From: Terriglobia bacterium
Lineage (GTDB): Bacteria; Acidobacteriota; Terriglobia; Bryobacterales; Bryobacteraceae
Direction: 5' to 3'
Assembly: GCA_021324185.1 (NCBI GenBank)
Contig: JAJPJN010000115.1
Location: forward strand, 1 to 44,203
DNA: 44,203 nt
This document shows positions 20,477 through 29,148 of the stretch, piece after piece; within the stretch, counting starts at the first letter, position 1; each line of letters opens with the position of its first letter. The notes under the pieces are model-generated. The model did no database searches and was not told the origin of the DNA. It saw only the letters and a program-made list of their open reading frames with translations. A program made the position numbers and the translations under genes.

Positions 20477-21497
20477 AGGCAGGATTCTGGTAACGGGCGG
20501 CGCCGGATTCATCGGCAGCGCCGTCATTTGGGAACTCAATCGCAGAGGCATTGTGAACATCCTCGTCGCCGATTTCCTGCGCCAGAAGGAGAAGTGGCGC
20601 AATCTCGTTCCGCTGCGCTTTGCAGATTACATGGAAGCCGATGACTTACTCATGCGGCTCGACGTTTCGCCGCATTTGTTTGCAGATATTACGGCCATCT
20701 TCCATTTGGGCGCTTGTTCGTCGACAACTGAGACGAATGCCGCCTATCTGATTCGCAATAATTTCGAGTACACAAAAACACTGGCCCGTTTCGCGCTCGA
20801 ATCGGATGCGCGCTTCGTCTACGCGTCCTCGGCTGCGACATACGGCTGCCTGGAATCGCGCGTATCCGAATCCATTCCACTTGCCGAACTCCGGCCTATG
20901 AACATGTATGGCTACTCGAAACATCTGTTCGATTGCTACGCTGAACACCACCGCATCCTGCCCCGCATCACGGGCCTGAAGTACTTCAATATCTTCGGGC
21001 CGAATGAGGCCCATAAGGGAGACATGCGCAGCGTGGTGCACAAGGCCTTTCATGAGATTTCGGAAACCGGCCAGGTCTCACTTTTTAGGAGTTACCGGCC
21101 CGACTTTCGTGATGGAGAGCAGCAGCGCGACTTCTTATACGTCAAAGACGCCATTGCCGCAACTCTTTACTTAGCCGAGCATGTGGATGGCGGCGGATTA
21201 TTCAATATCGGCTCTGGCCAGCCCAACACGTGGCTTACGTTGGTGAAAGCGATCTTTTCGGCGCTCGGCCAGCCGCCGAATATTAAGTTCATCGAAATGC
21301 CGGAGCACTTGCGTGATAAATATCAGTACTACACCTGCGCTGACATTACCAGGCTGCGCGAAGCCGGCTTTACGGCTCCTATGACGCCGCTGCCCGAAGC
21401 CGTGCGGGATTACGTAGTTAATTACCTGCTTCCTCACCGGCACCTGGGCGACGAGGCGTCAGAACCGCGCATGAAAACGCAGGAAGCTTTGCGCTAG
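20460..21497 (+). CDS. hldD: ADP-L-glycero-D-manno-heptose-6-epimerase
   Basis: This 345-residue extended short-chain dehydrogenase has the nucleotide loop TGGAGFIGS (about 12-20), the Ser in YASSAATYG and the YxxxK motif in MYGYSKH (about 148-155). Family-typical segments include HLGACSSTTE, LKYFNIFGPNE and QQRDFLYVKDA. It converts ADP-D-glycero-D-manno-heptose to the L-glycero form for the inner core of lipopolysaccharide. That implies an LPS-bearing outer membrane. It is somewhat longer than the E. coli enzyme (310 residues), mostly from a C-terminal tail. The ATG at 20460 lies inside the NRAMP-UspA gene. No other heptose-pathway gene is adjacent. Confidence 0.92.
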   Translation: MTDLSKGRILVTGGAGFIGSAVIWELNRRGIVNILVADFLRQKEKWRNLVPLRFADYMEADDLLMRLDVSPHLFADITAIFHLGACSSTTETNAAYLIRNNFEYTKTLARFALESDARFVYASSAATYGCLESRVSESIPLAELRPMNMYGYSKHLFDCYAEHHRILPRITGLKYFNIFGPNEAHKGDMRSVVHKAFHEISETGQVSLFRSYRPDFRDGEQQRDFLYVKDAIAATLYLAEHVDGGGLFNIGSGQPNTWLTLVKAIFSALGQPPNIKFIEMPEHLRDKYQYYTCADITRLREAGFTAPMTPLPEAVRDYVVNYLLPHRHLGDEASEPRMKTQEALR

Positions 21498-21515
21498 CGT
21501 CTCTATACTTAAGAC

Positions 21516-22043
21516 ATGTTCTTTCGACGCGGCCGGCCGAAAATTCCGACCTTTTCCGAGCGTATCGACCTTCTGCGCCAAGCGGGGTTCGCCACCGAAA
21601 ACCTGCCGGACGGACGCGTCAAAATATCGAAACACGGCGTCGCGGCAATCGTTGGGGATGAAGGTAAGAATCAGCCGGCGATCGAAAAGGCCGGCGTGCT
21701 CGTCGGCTCGCAAATCGCAACGTTGCTCAGCGCCGGTTATCAAATGTTCCTCGAAACGCCTGATGGCAAACGCATTCCTGCCACCGCCGAAGAACTGAAG
21801 GCTCTGCACGAATTCGAAGAAGACGTTAAAGAAGCGCTCGGTCTGGAGAGCCTGTACAACACCTCCCTCGGCACGACGACGCCGAAGCATATGTACGATC
21901 GCGTGTACAAGCGCGATACCGGTCAACAACCGAAACCGTGGCTCACAAAGAATAATCGCTTTGTGCCGCCTGACACCAAAGAATCAGCGCACGCCTATGC
22001 CCAGGTACCGGGTGATCTCGAGAAAGGAGATGGCGGCGTATAG
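21516..22043 (+). CDS. Conserved-looking protein of unknown function
   Basis: This 175-residue soluble protein has no signal peptide or membrane segment. It begins with a basic stretch (MFFRRGRPKIPTFSERIDLLRQAGF), has a small beta-rich middle (GRVKISKHGVAAIVGDEG) and a long acidic helix (TAEELKALHEFEEDVKEALG), and ends in a Pro/Lys-rich tail. I do not recognise a family. Codon use looks like its neighbours. It starts 18 nt after hldD and may be in the same transcript. Its last 60 nt overlap the convergent TPR lipoprotein gene, an unusually long 3' overlap. Confidence 0.75.
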   Translation: MFFRRGRPKIPTFSERIDLLRQAGFATENLPDGRVKISKHGVAAIVGDEGKNQPAIEKAGVLVGSQIATLLSAGYQMFLETPDGKRIPATAEELKALHEFEEDVKEALGLESLYNTSLGTTTPKHMYDRVYKRDTGQQPKPWLTKNNRFVPPDTKESAHAYAQVPGDLEKGDGGV

Positions 22044-23591
22044 ATCGCCGAACTCGGGAACGAATGGTTCTACTTTGATCTGTTTCGCCTGATCGGCTTT
22101 GCCTTCGCGGGACAGCGACGCGGCTAGCATCGCGCGCGCCCGCAAGTCCGAATCGCCGCTTTGCTGCAGGGCCGCATTCCAGACCTGCGCTGCTTCCGAA
22201 TAATGAGCGCCCAAAAAAAAGCCGTATCCCAAGACCGCGGTTTTCAGTTGTTCATTGCTCGCGATAAACGAAGATTCTATTTCCTGCTTCCACATGTCCG
22301 CAGGTTCGTTCGCTTTCGCCAGCATGGCGACGATGCTGCCGGCGGAGCCGGGTCTGGGATCAAGTTGCTGTGCTTTGGATGCCCACTGTTTCGCTCCCGC
22401 GAAATCGTTTGCGATCATTTGCCAGACGCTCAACTCGCCATACGCGAAGGACTGCGCGGCCGGTTGAGCGAACTTTGCGCTGCTCAACAATTCAACCGCT
22501 TTTTGCGATTGCCCGGAGAACTCCAACCAGGCTGCATGGACCAGCGTCTTCGCATCAGGATTCGCAATGGATGCAAACAGGCGTTCCGCAATCGTGTTCG
22601 CGCGCGCCGCATCGCCTTCAAGCAAAACGCAAACGGCAAGCTCCGGCAGCACGGCCTGGTTGTTATCCATGCCCACGAGCAGCTTTTCCGCCTCGGCGAA
22701 TCGCCGTGTCTCAAATAGCCCGTCGGCCAGCGCCTTCCGCACACTCACGTTGCCGGGATTCAGTTCCAGCGCGCGTTGCAAATAGCGAGTTCCGTCCGCC
22801 GCATTACCGCGCAAAAAACTGAGCGATCCCGCCGTCACCAGCGCGTCGCTTTCATTCGGCGCAACCTGCAGTACGGCGCGAAATGCCGCTTCCTGTTTTG
22901 CGAGCGGCGCGTGCGAATAGCGCGCCAGATAGGCATTGAAGCGCGCCCGGTCCAGCGGCGTAAATTGAGCAGTGTGGCCCGCGGCGGCCTGGAGCAGCGC
23001 CGGCAGGGCTTGCGGAGCGCTTTGCGCATCTGCATCCGCAAGCGCCAGGTAAGCAAGGCCGAACGAGGGGTCGATGTGGATGGCATCAGCCAGCGCGGCC
23101 AGGCGTTGCTGTGGAACCGTTGTGGACGCCCCATTGACATAGGCCTCCAGCGCCCGGTTACTTTTCGTTGAAAAAGACGCCGCGCGGTTATCGATCTGCT
23201 TTGCCAGTTCATTGAGCAGCGGCAAAATGCCCGAAGAGCTTGCGCCTTTCAGATCGATCACTCGCTGGTTCTGCTGGGTTCCGTTGTCCGTAATGGCCGT
23301 ATTCAGCGAGATTCGCCCGTCGCGCTGTGTAACGGTTGCGCGCACCACGCTTTTAGCGGCGGCCTGATAAGCACCTGAATCGTCGTTTGCCAGCACCGGA
23401 ACAATCGCTTGGGAAGTAGCAAGATCTGCCTGGAGCACGACCTGCACGGCGGCAGCCATCCAATTCGAGGAGGCGTCTTCGACAAGAATATTTCCCGGCA
23501 GTATCGCGATGCGCGCGGGAGCTTCAGGTGCGCGTGCGCAACCCCCCATCAGGAGTAGAAGCAGAGGAACACAACGGAAACCGGAACGCAG
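21984..23591 (-). CDS. TPR-rich lipoprotein with a probable CTG start
   Basis: The conventional start is ATG 23549 (521 residues, beginning MGGCARAP). However, the in-frame codons upstream to 23591 encode a textbook lipoprotein signal: Arg, then a run of five leucines, then MGGC. A stop (TAA, 23598-23600) closes the frame, and the only start-like codon covering the whole signal is CTG at 23589-23591, giving 535 residues. No clear ribosome site is seen, but the preceding gene ends at 23602, so coupled translation is plausible. The mature part has an unrelated beta-rich start (ARIAILPGNILVEDASSNW), then at least five TPR-like helical repeats (AALADAIHIDPSFGLAYLALAD, ALELNPGNVSVRKALADGLFETRRFAEAEKLL). 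It is probably an envelope scaffold; a partner is unknown. Confidence 0.8.
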   Translation of the reverse strand: MRSGFRCVPLLLLLMGGCARAPEAPARIAILPGNILVEDASSNWMAAAVQVVLQADLATSQAIVPVLANDDSGAYQAAAKSVVRATVTQRDGRISLNTAITDNGTQQNQRVIDLKGASSSGILPLLNELAKQIDNRAASFSTKSNRALEAYVNGASTTVPQQRLAALADAIHIDPSFGLAYLALADADAQSAPQALPALLQAAAGHTAQFTPLDRARFNAYLARYSHAPLAKQEAAFRAVLQVAPNESDALVTAGSLSFLRGNAADGTRYLQRALELNPGNVSVRKALADGLFETRRFAEAEKLLVGMDNNQAVLPELAVCVLLEGDAARANTIAERLFASIANPDAKTLVHAAWLEFSGQSQKAVELLSSAKFAQPAAQSFAYGELSVWQMIANDFAGAKQWASKAQQLDPRPGSAGSIVAMLAKANEPADMWKQEIESSFIASNEQLKTAVLGYGFFLGAHYSEAAQVWNAALQQSGDSDLRARAMLAASLSREGKADQAKQIKVEPFVPEFGDLYAAISFLEITRYLGIGVR

Positions 23592-23601
23592 AGCGTCTTA
23601 A

Positions 23602-24408
23602 TTATAGAGGTTTAGGATTTTCGAGCATCAGCTCTTTGAACGCCGGATTCGTCTTCAAAGCCGCAAACTCCGGCATCGACGGAATCTTTTCGCGATCCTT
23701 GACGCCTTCTTCAAGAGCCTTCCGCAGATACATCAGCGCGCGATCTACGGCTCCGGATTTCGCATACATTTTGGCCAGATAGAGGTGAAACGTTGCGCGC
23801 TCCTCCACCGTGCGTTCCTGCATCAAAGTGCCGAACGTGCTGTGGTGTTCGAACACATCCGGATCAAGCTGGAGCGCGGATTCATACCACTTCATAGCAT
23901 CTTTGAAATCTTTGCGGGCGAAGTAGGCAGCGCCTAAGTTCGCATAAACAGACGCCGACGGCTGTGAATAGCGCAGCGATCGCTTGTACAGCCCGATGGC
24001 CCGCCGGTAACTCTTCCTGGCATAGTAAATCGTGCCCAGGTTGTTGATCGCCTCGCTGTATTTCGGATCCAGCTTGATCGCTCGTTCGTAATACTTCTTA
24101 GCCAGATCAAGCTGCAACATCTGATGGAAAGCGATGCCGATCTTATTGGCAAGCACGGGTGAATCGGCCGGGCCCTCGCGATACATGTCGATAGCTTCGC
24201 GATACATCTTGCGAGCCATATAGATGTCGCCGCGCAGCTCGGGCGTGATGCTCGTAGATGCCGACGGCCCCAGAGATGGTGTGTTTGTGGCGGCTGCGGC
24301 GCGGAAATTATTGGCGGGAATCGATGTTTGCTGCGCCGCCAGAACAGTGGCAGCGGCAAAGATGGAGAAAACCCAGCGAGATAAAAGTGACGGCGAAAAA
24401 GAGATCAT
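23602..24408 (-). CDS. Exported TPR protein
   Basis: This 268-residue protein starts at ATG 24408 behind a GGGGGAT ribosome site. It has a signal peptide (about 1-26, SRWVFSIFAAATVLAAQ) and then about five tetratricopeptide repeats. The clearest are YYERAIKLDPKYSEAINNLGTIYYARKSYRRAIGLY, cited here only as a repeat block at about 105-140, and ANLGAAYFARKDFKDAMKWYESALQLDPD at about 150-178. The C-terminus (FAALKTNPAFKELMLENPKPL) resembles the end-cap seen in many acidobacterial TPR proteins. TPRs mediate protein binding. It lies between a PBP1b-like synthase and a TPR lipoprotein on the same strand, suggesting a role in cell-wall assembly; that is inference. Confidence 0.88.
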   Translation of the reverse strand: MISFSPSLLSRWVFSIFAAATVLAAQQTSIPANNFRAAAATNTPSLGPSASTSITPELRGDIYMARKMYREAIDMYREGPADSPVLANKIGIAFHQMLQLDLAKKYYERAIKLDPKYSEAINNLGTIYYARKSYRRAIGLYKRSLRYSQPSASVYANLGAAYFARKDFKDAMKWYESALQLDPDVFEHHSTFGTLMQERTVEERATFHLYLAKMYAKSGAVDRALMYLRKALEEGVKDREKIPSMPEFAALKTNPAFKELMLENPKPL

Positions 24409-24430
24409 CTTGCGATCCCCCTTTGTGCCT

Positions 24431-24436
24431 ACTATA
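24431..24436 (-). promoter_or_regulatory. Possible -10 box of the TPR gene pair
   Basis: The minus strand reads TATAGT here, 22 nt before the TPR gene ATG, inside the 57-nt gap after the PBP gene. No good -35 is seen at 16-18 nt. It would allow the TPR pair to be transcribed apart from the PBP gene. Confidence 0.25.
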
Positions 24437-24465
24437 TACCTTTTGCAGTGACTCGGGCGCCGCGC

Positions 24466-26988
24466 TTAATGAAAAATGCTCTTGAGCTTATCCAGCAGCC
24501 CGCGTTTCGCTGCCCCCTGCTTATCCGGCGGATTTGGGGTGGTACCCGGCGCCGGTGGGGGCGGCAGGCTGGTAGAGGGCGCAGGAACATTGGGCAGTGT
24601 GCTTTGCCCGGGGGCCGGAGTTTCCCAACCGGCTATTTCGGTTGAGCCACCCTGATGAAGCGGGCAAAACTGTACCGGCTGTGTGCCGAGCAGGTAGTAA
24701 TCGGTTGTCACCTGCGGACAGGCGCTGGTAGCCAAAGCTCCGCTTTCCGGATCGATCTGCGCGCTAACTACGCCTTCGGGAACTTCAAAATCGCCCACAT
24801 CTCGGTAAGCCCGATGCTTGTGCGCGTGTTTCATGAATTCGGTCCAGATGGGCAGCGCCACCTTGGCGCCTTGGCTGTCCACGCTTCCCAAAATCGTCTT
24901 TAGGTCCTGATAATCATCAAGTCCCACCCAGACCACGCACAAAAGCTTGGTAGTGAAGCCGGCGAACCAGGCATCATGGGAGGTTCCGGTCTTCCCGGCA
25001 GCAATCAGGGTGAACCCGCGGCCTCTCACGCCTGCGCCGGTACCCGTGCGCAGCACTTCTTCTAAAAGATTGACCATCAGGAAATTCACCCGCGGGTCGA
25101 GAACCTTTTTGGTTTCCGGCTGCGAAGCCCAGGAATCGCCGCCGGATTTGTCCATAATCCGCTCGATCAGGCGCGGCTCTACCATGACGCCGCGATTCGC
25201 GAAAATCGTGTACGCGCGCGCAATCTCGAGGGGCGTGACATCGTAGGCGCCCAGCGCCATTGCCGGCGTGGCACGAATATCTTCCAGCCCGGCTTTGTGT
25301 GCCAGATCCGCCACCGTTCCGTAGCCGACCGCCTGCGCTACTTCCACCGTCGGCACATTCAAGGATTTCGCCAGCGCGGTCCGCAGAGTAACATCCCCTA
25401 GCCACTCGCCCTTATGAAAATCTGTGGGCGCGTAGGTTTGCCCCGCGAACGCAAAGGTCTCCGGCTCATCGTGAAAAATCGTGGACTGGGTGATCGGGTC
25501 GGGATGGTCCCAAAGTCCGGTAGTCAAAGCAGCGGCATATACAAAAGGTTTAAACACGCTGCCTGAGGGCCGCTTTGCCAGTACGTGATTGAGCTGGCTC
25601 ATGCCGTAATTTCTGCCCCCGATCAACGCCTTCACCTCGCCGGTGTGCGGATCGAGACAGATCAAGGCTACCTGCGGCTCTTCAGCAGGGCCGCCCGCTT
25701 TCCGGTGCTTGGCAATCATCTGGTCGACTTCGCGCATCCCGGTCGCCACCGCTTCGGCGGCATCCCGCTGCAGATCCAGATCAAGAGTCGTATATATCTT
25801 CGAGCCTGACTCCTGGAAATCGCGATCCTGGAATTGATCGGCCAGCTTTTCATTCACCAGATCGACAAAGTACGGCGCATCGGCCGATTCGATTCCCTGT
25901 TTAGCAACCACCATGGGCGCGGCCACTGCCTGGTCATACTGCGCCTGCGTGATGTAGCCGTTTTCAAGCATCCGCGCCAGCACCACGTTTCGCCGCAGGC
26001 GGGCGCGCTCCGGCCAGCGCACGGGATTCCGGAAACTCGGCTCCTGAATCAATCCGGCAAGCGTGGCAGCTTCGGGCAACGTGAGCTGCCGGATGTCCTT
26101 ACCGAAATAAGCCTCCGAAGCCTCACCAAAGCCGCGGATAGCAAAGGAGCCGCGGCGCCCAAGGTCCACCTGATTGGCGTAATATTCAAAAATCTTCTGC
26201 TTCGTCAGCTTCCGTTCCAGATGGATAGTGATTAACAGCTCGTCGAACTTGCGCGTCCAGGTCTTGCGGCTGTCGAGCCATAAATTGCGCGCCAGTTGCT
26301 GCGTTAGCGTCGATGCGCCCTGCGCGTTCCGATGCTCGCGCAAGTCGACGAAAACAGCCTTCATGATGCGGATCGGGTCAAATCCGGAGTGTTGAAAGAA
26401 GCGCTTGTCTTCAATCGAGATCACCGCCTGCACAAGCACCGGCGGGATATCGTCATACTTCACCAGCCGGCGTTTTTCGCGGTTCTTGTCATAGAGGCTG
26501 CTGAGCAGTTGCGGAGCGAACGTATATTCCGTGCGCGCCGTATTGTCGCTCAGCGAGATAATGGACGTGATCTTACCGTCGTTGAAGCGCAGAACACCGG
26601 CTTCGGAGCCGGGATAAGAATGGTCGCCGGGAAAAATCTCGAGGGCATCCGGGCGGAGGTGATACCAGCCGGGTCCATTGGCTCTGCCATCCTCCACATA
26701 GCCCGCGTCGCGAAGTTTGGCTGCGAATTGTAGCGGCGTGCCTGGATCGCCCACGCCGACAATTCTGGGTGCGGCATAAAGCAGGGAAGAATTGGGAAAA
26801 GGACCTTGCGCCAGCTTCTCATCCGTGAGCCGCGCGTACTTCATGTAGTACGCAAACACCACGATGAGCCCGATAATCGCAACAGCGATTCCGCCGAATA
26901 GCAGAAACCGCGCTAAAACGGAGGGGGCCCTGGGAGCTGCTTTGCGGGGTGAACCGGGCTTCCCGGGAACTCGGATGCGAACAGGCAA
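24466..26988 (-). CDS. Bifunctional class A penicillin-binding protein, PBP1b-like
   Basis: This 840-residue protein starts with TTG at 26988 after an AGGAAAG site. It has a basic cytoplasmic tail, one membrane anchor (about 26-48) and a UB2H-like region (about 70-150, YAAPRIVGVGDPGTPLQFAA and GWYHLRPDALEIFPG). The glycosyltransferase-51 domain has Glu193 in EDKRFFQHSGFD, plus STLTQQLARN and RKLTKQKIFEYYAN. The transpeptidase has the three penicillin-binding motifs: SVFK (477-480), SLN (542-544) and KTGT (666-669). The tail is Pro/Gly-rich. It polymerises and cross-links peptidoglycan in the periplasm. The UB2H-like region points to PBP1b rather than PBP1a; in E. coli UB2H binds the lipoprotein activator LpoB. 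It heads a same-strand run with two TPR proteins. Confidence 0.94.
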   Translation of the reverse strand: MPVRIRVPGKPGSPRKAAPRAPSVLARFLLFGGIAVAIIGLIVVFAYYMKYARLTDEKLAQGPFPNSSLLYAAPRIVGVGDPGTPLQFAAKLRDAGYVEDGRANGPGWYHLRPDALEIFPGDHSYPGSEAGVLRFNDGKITSIISLSDNTARTEYTFAPQLLSSLYDKNREKRRLVKYDDIPPVLVQAVISIEDKRFFQHSGFDPIRIMKAVFVDLREHRNAQGASTLTQQLARNLWLDSRKTWTRKFDELLITIHLERKLTKQKIFEYYANQVDLGRRGSFAIRGFGEASEAYFGKDIRQLTLPEAATLAGLIQEPSFRNPVRWPERARLRRNVVLARMLENGYITQAQYDQAVAAPMVVAKQGIESADAPYFVDLVNEKLADQFQDRDFQESGSKIYTTLDLDLQRDAAEAVATGMREVDQMIAKHRKAGGPAEEPQVALICLDPHTGEVKALIGGRNYGMSQLNHVLAKRPSGSVFKPFVYAAALTTGLWDHPDPITQSTIFHDEPETFAFAGQTYAPTDFHKGEWLGDVTLRTALAKSLNVPTVEVAQAVGYGTVADLAHKAGLEDIRATPAMALGAYDVTPLEIARAYTIFANRGVMVEPRLIERIMDKSGGDSWASQPETKKVLDPRVNFLMVNLLEEVLRTGTGAGVRGRGFTLIAAGKTGTSHDAWFAGFTTKLLCVVWVGLDDYQDLKTILGSVDSQGAKVALPIWTEFMKHAHKHRAYRDVGDFEVPEGVVSAQIDPESGALATSACPQVTTDYYLLGTQPVQFCPLHQGGSTEIAGWETPAPGQSTLPNVPAPSTSLPPPPAPGTTPNPPDKQGAAKRGLLDKLKSIFH

Positions 26989-27032
26989 TAGGTATGCTTT
27001 CCTATTCCTTGGATGCCGTCAAAATGCCTAGG

Positions 27033-27503
27033 TTACTTTGGCGCTTGATAATACGATTCTAGCTCTTTCCAGATATCCTCATCGTGCGGTTGCCAATCCG
27101 GCGGTTGACGGCCCGTGATCTGGAGTTCCTCGATGCTGAGTGTCCCATGCCCGAAGGGGCAGATCAGTTCGGTGCGAGGCGGCCCAAAAGTGACCAGATG
27201 GCCCCAACTCCCGGAGTTCACCGGCATGATCAACCGGCGAAGGCAGGTCCGGCAGCGCCGCCGCTGATCGCGCAAAATGAGCGAGAGCAGTCCCGCCCCG
27301 ATCAGCCAGATTCCCAGCGTCAGGAAGGTGTAAAGCATATCGTGCAGGAAAAGTGGTGGCGGTGGCCCAAAATCCCCAAGCTGCCTGGGATCAATATGAG
27401 GCTTCGGATATTTCCACGCCAGCGCGGCCTGTAGTCCGTACACAATTCCGGCCGCGATCGCCAGTTTGGCGACCAGATACAGCCAGTACTTCATTACTTT
27501 CAT
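27033..27503 (-). CDS. Small membrane protein with a zinc-ribbon-like cytoplasmic part
   Basis: This protein has 156 residues from ATG 27503, chosen because AAGGAG lies 4 nt before it. The frame is open to 27524 without a better signal. Two membrane segments are visible (about 5-25, YLVAKLAIAAGIVYGLQAAL, and about 58-78, TFLTLGIWLIGAGLLSLIL). After them comes a soluble part with RRRCRTCLRR and ICPFGHG, a CxxC...CxxxH arrangement that could bind zinc. I do not recognise the family. It is 42 nt downstream of proline dehydrogenase on the same strand and may share its transcript. Confidence 0.72.
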   Translation of the reverse strand: MKVMKYWLYLVAKLAIAAGIVYGLQAALAWKYPKPHIDPRQLGDFGPPPPLFLHDMLYTFLTLGIWLIGAGLLSLILRDQRRRCRTCLRRLIMPVNSGSWGHLVTFGPPRTELICPFGHGTLSIEELQITGRQPPDWQPHDEDIWKELESYYQAPK

Positions 27504-27545
27504 TAGACTCCTTCCGGGCGGCAACAGTTCCTTGACCAGGGTCCG

Positions 27546-28460
27546 TTATTTCCGAAGCAAGTTTCGGGCCAGGAACAAAAGATTCGCGGGGCGTTCGGCC
27601 AGGCGGCGCATGAAATACGGGTACCAGGCGTCGCCGTAAGGAACGTACAATCGCAGGCGGTAGCCTTGGGCGACCAGATTCCGCTGCAAGTCTCGCCGGA
27701 TTCCATAGAGCATCTGAAATTCAAAACGATCCTGCCCAAGGTTTTGTTCCTTTACGTGACGTAGCGCTTCCCCGACGATCCTCTCATCGTGACTGGCAAT
27801 TGCCGGATAAGTGCCGTGGTCGAGCAGAAGTCTCATCAATTGGACGTAGTTGGCATCCACCTGGTCTTTACGCGGAAACGCTACCTCAGGAGGTTCCCGG
27901 TAAGCGCCTTTACAGAGCCGTACCGGAATCTGCCGCTCCGAGAGCATTCGAATATCCGACTCACTGCGATAAAGATAGGCCTGAATCACGGCGCGAATGG
28001 AGCCGGGGAATTGATCCTGCAGCCGTTTGACCACCGCAAGCGTCCGGTCCGTGTACTCGCTCGATTCCATGTCGATTTCGACGCGGCTGTTCACGGCGCG
28101 GGCGCGCTCGACCAGTTCCTGGACATTGCTGAGGCAGGCTTCTTCTGAAAAATCGAGGCCGAACTGCGTCAGCTTGATGGAGACTGTCGCACCTAAACCG
28201 GCGTGCTGAATAGCACACAGCGCCGCCAGATAGCTTTTGAGTGACTCGGTCGCTTCTTCAAGCGAAGTCACGTTCTCGCCCAGAAAATCGAGCGTGCCGA
28301 GAATGTGCTGCCGCGACAAATCTTCGAGGACGCGTATGCCGTCAGCGAGCGTTCTGCCCGCAATAAAACGCGCCGTCATCCGTCGCGATAGCGGCGAATT
28401 CTCCATCCAATGGCGCAGGAATTTGTTTCCGGATAAATAAAGAAGCGCTTGGCGCAGCAT
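27546..28460 (-). CDS. Proline dehydrogenase (monofunctional)
   Basis: This 304-residue single-domain flavoenzyme oxidises proline to pyrroline-5-carboxylate and passes electrons to the membrane quinone pool. Motifs of the PRODH barrel are present: KLTQFGLDF, IDMESSEYTD, AYLYRSESD, VRLCKGAYREP, FEFQMLYGIRRDL, and the substrate-binding paired arginines in YFMRRLAERPAN. The length matches the short bacterial PutB-type enzymes rather than bifunctional PutA. No pyrroline-5-carboxylate dehydrogenase gene is in the window, so the next step must be encoded elsewhere. ATG 28460 has no obvious ribosome site. A 119-nt gap separates it from the PAP2 gene upstream, and I see nothing recognisable in that gap. 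Confidence 0.93.
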   Translation of the reverse strand: MLRQALLYLSGNKFLRHWMENSPLSRRMTARFIAGRTLADGIRVLEDLSRQHILGTLDFLGENVTSLEEATESLKSYLAALCAIQHAGLGATVSIKLTQFGLDFSEEACLSNVQELVERARAVNSRVEIDMESSEYTDRTLAVVKRLQDQFPGSIRAVIQAYLYRSESDIRMLSERQIPVRLCKGAYREPPEVAFPRKDQVDANYVQLMRLLLDHGTYPAIASHDERIVGEALRHVKEQNLGQDRFEFQMLYGIRRDLQRNLVAQGYRLRLYVPYGDAWYPYFMRRLAERPANLLFLARNLLRK

Positions 28461-28579
28461 GAATAGCTGTATTGCCCGGTGTACAGCAAGCCGGCGGCGA
28501 TGGTGCTTGGCCCTCTTCCACTATAGACGTGCGGGTGAAAACTGTCTCAATTCGCTGCGCGCACATTCAATGACGATCT

Positions 28580-29116
28580 TTACGCGAACAGCGCGTGGCT
28601 TGTCACGGCCAGCCCGCTTCCGATGAGTGCGGCAGCAAGTACGTCGCTCAAAAAATGCATTCCCAAAAGAATTCGCGAAGCTGCGATCGCCAGCGCACAA
28701 AACAGTAGTGGCCCCAGCAGCACCGGATAAAACATTCCCATCGTGACTGCGACCGCAAACGCCGTAATCGTATGGCCGGATGGAAACGAGAAGCGATCCG
28801 GAGGAAGCAGATTGGCCCAGACATGCGGTTCAATCTCGCACGGCCGCTTGCGGCCTGAGATTTTCTTGATCGAGACAAACAGACCGATGCCTGCGATAGC
28901 GGCCGAGCCCGCTGCCGCAATGGCCGTGAGCCGCCCGTCACCGCCAAAAATCAGAACGAGTAACCCGAGCAGATACCACAGCCAGCCATCGCCTGCTCGC
29001 GTCGCCGCGATAGAACACAGGCGAATCCATTGCGGCGCCGGCCACTTATTTACCTTCCGCATCAGCTTGTGATCGCCGCTGGTGATGAGGTGAAGCATAG
29101 TGTGACGCGCCGTCAT
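28580..29116 (-). CDS. PAP2-family membrane phosphatase
   Basis: The protein has 178 residues from ATG 29116, preferred because AAGG lies about 8 nt upstream. The frame is open to 29179, but that extension would run into the divergent glycosyltransferase start. The three phosphatase signatures are present in order: KKISGRKRP, FSFPSGHT and SRILLGMHFLSD, supplying the catalytic histidines. Four to five membrane segments surround them. The family removes phosphate from lipids such as phosphatidic acid or undecaprenyl pyrophosphate, with the active site facing the periplasm. Recycling of the undecaprenyl carrier would fit the many envelope genes here, but the lipid substrate is not decided by the sequence. 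Confidence 0.9.
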   Translation of the reverse strand: MTARHTMLHLITSGDHKLMRKVNKWPAPQWIRLCSIAATRAGDGWLWYLLGLLVLIFGGDGRLTAIAAAGSAAIAGIGLFVSIKKISGRKRPCEIEPHVWANLLPPDRFSFPSGHTITAFAVAVTMGMFYPVLLGPLLFCALAIAASRILLGMHFLSDVLAAALIGSGLAVTSHALFA

Positions 29117-29148
29117 CGGAACTGCCTTGAAAACAGCAGTGTACGAAA

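Noticed and set aside
28461-28579. Search for a small RNA or tRNA between PAP2 and proline dehydrogenase
   Set aside because: No cloverleaf, strong hairpin or coding frame with a ribosome site is visible.
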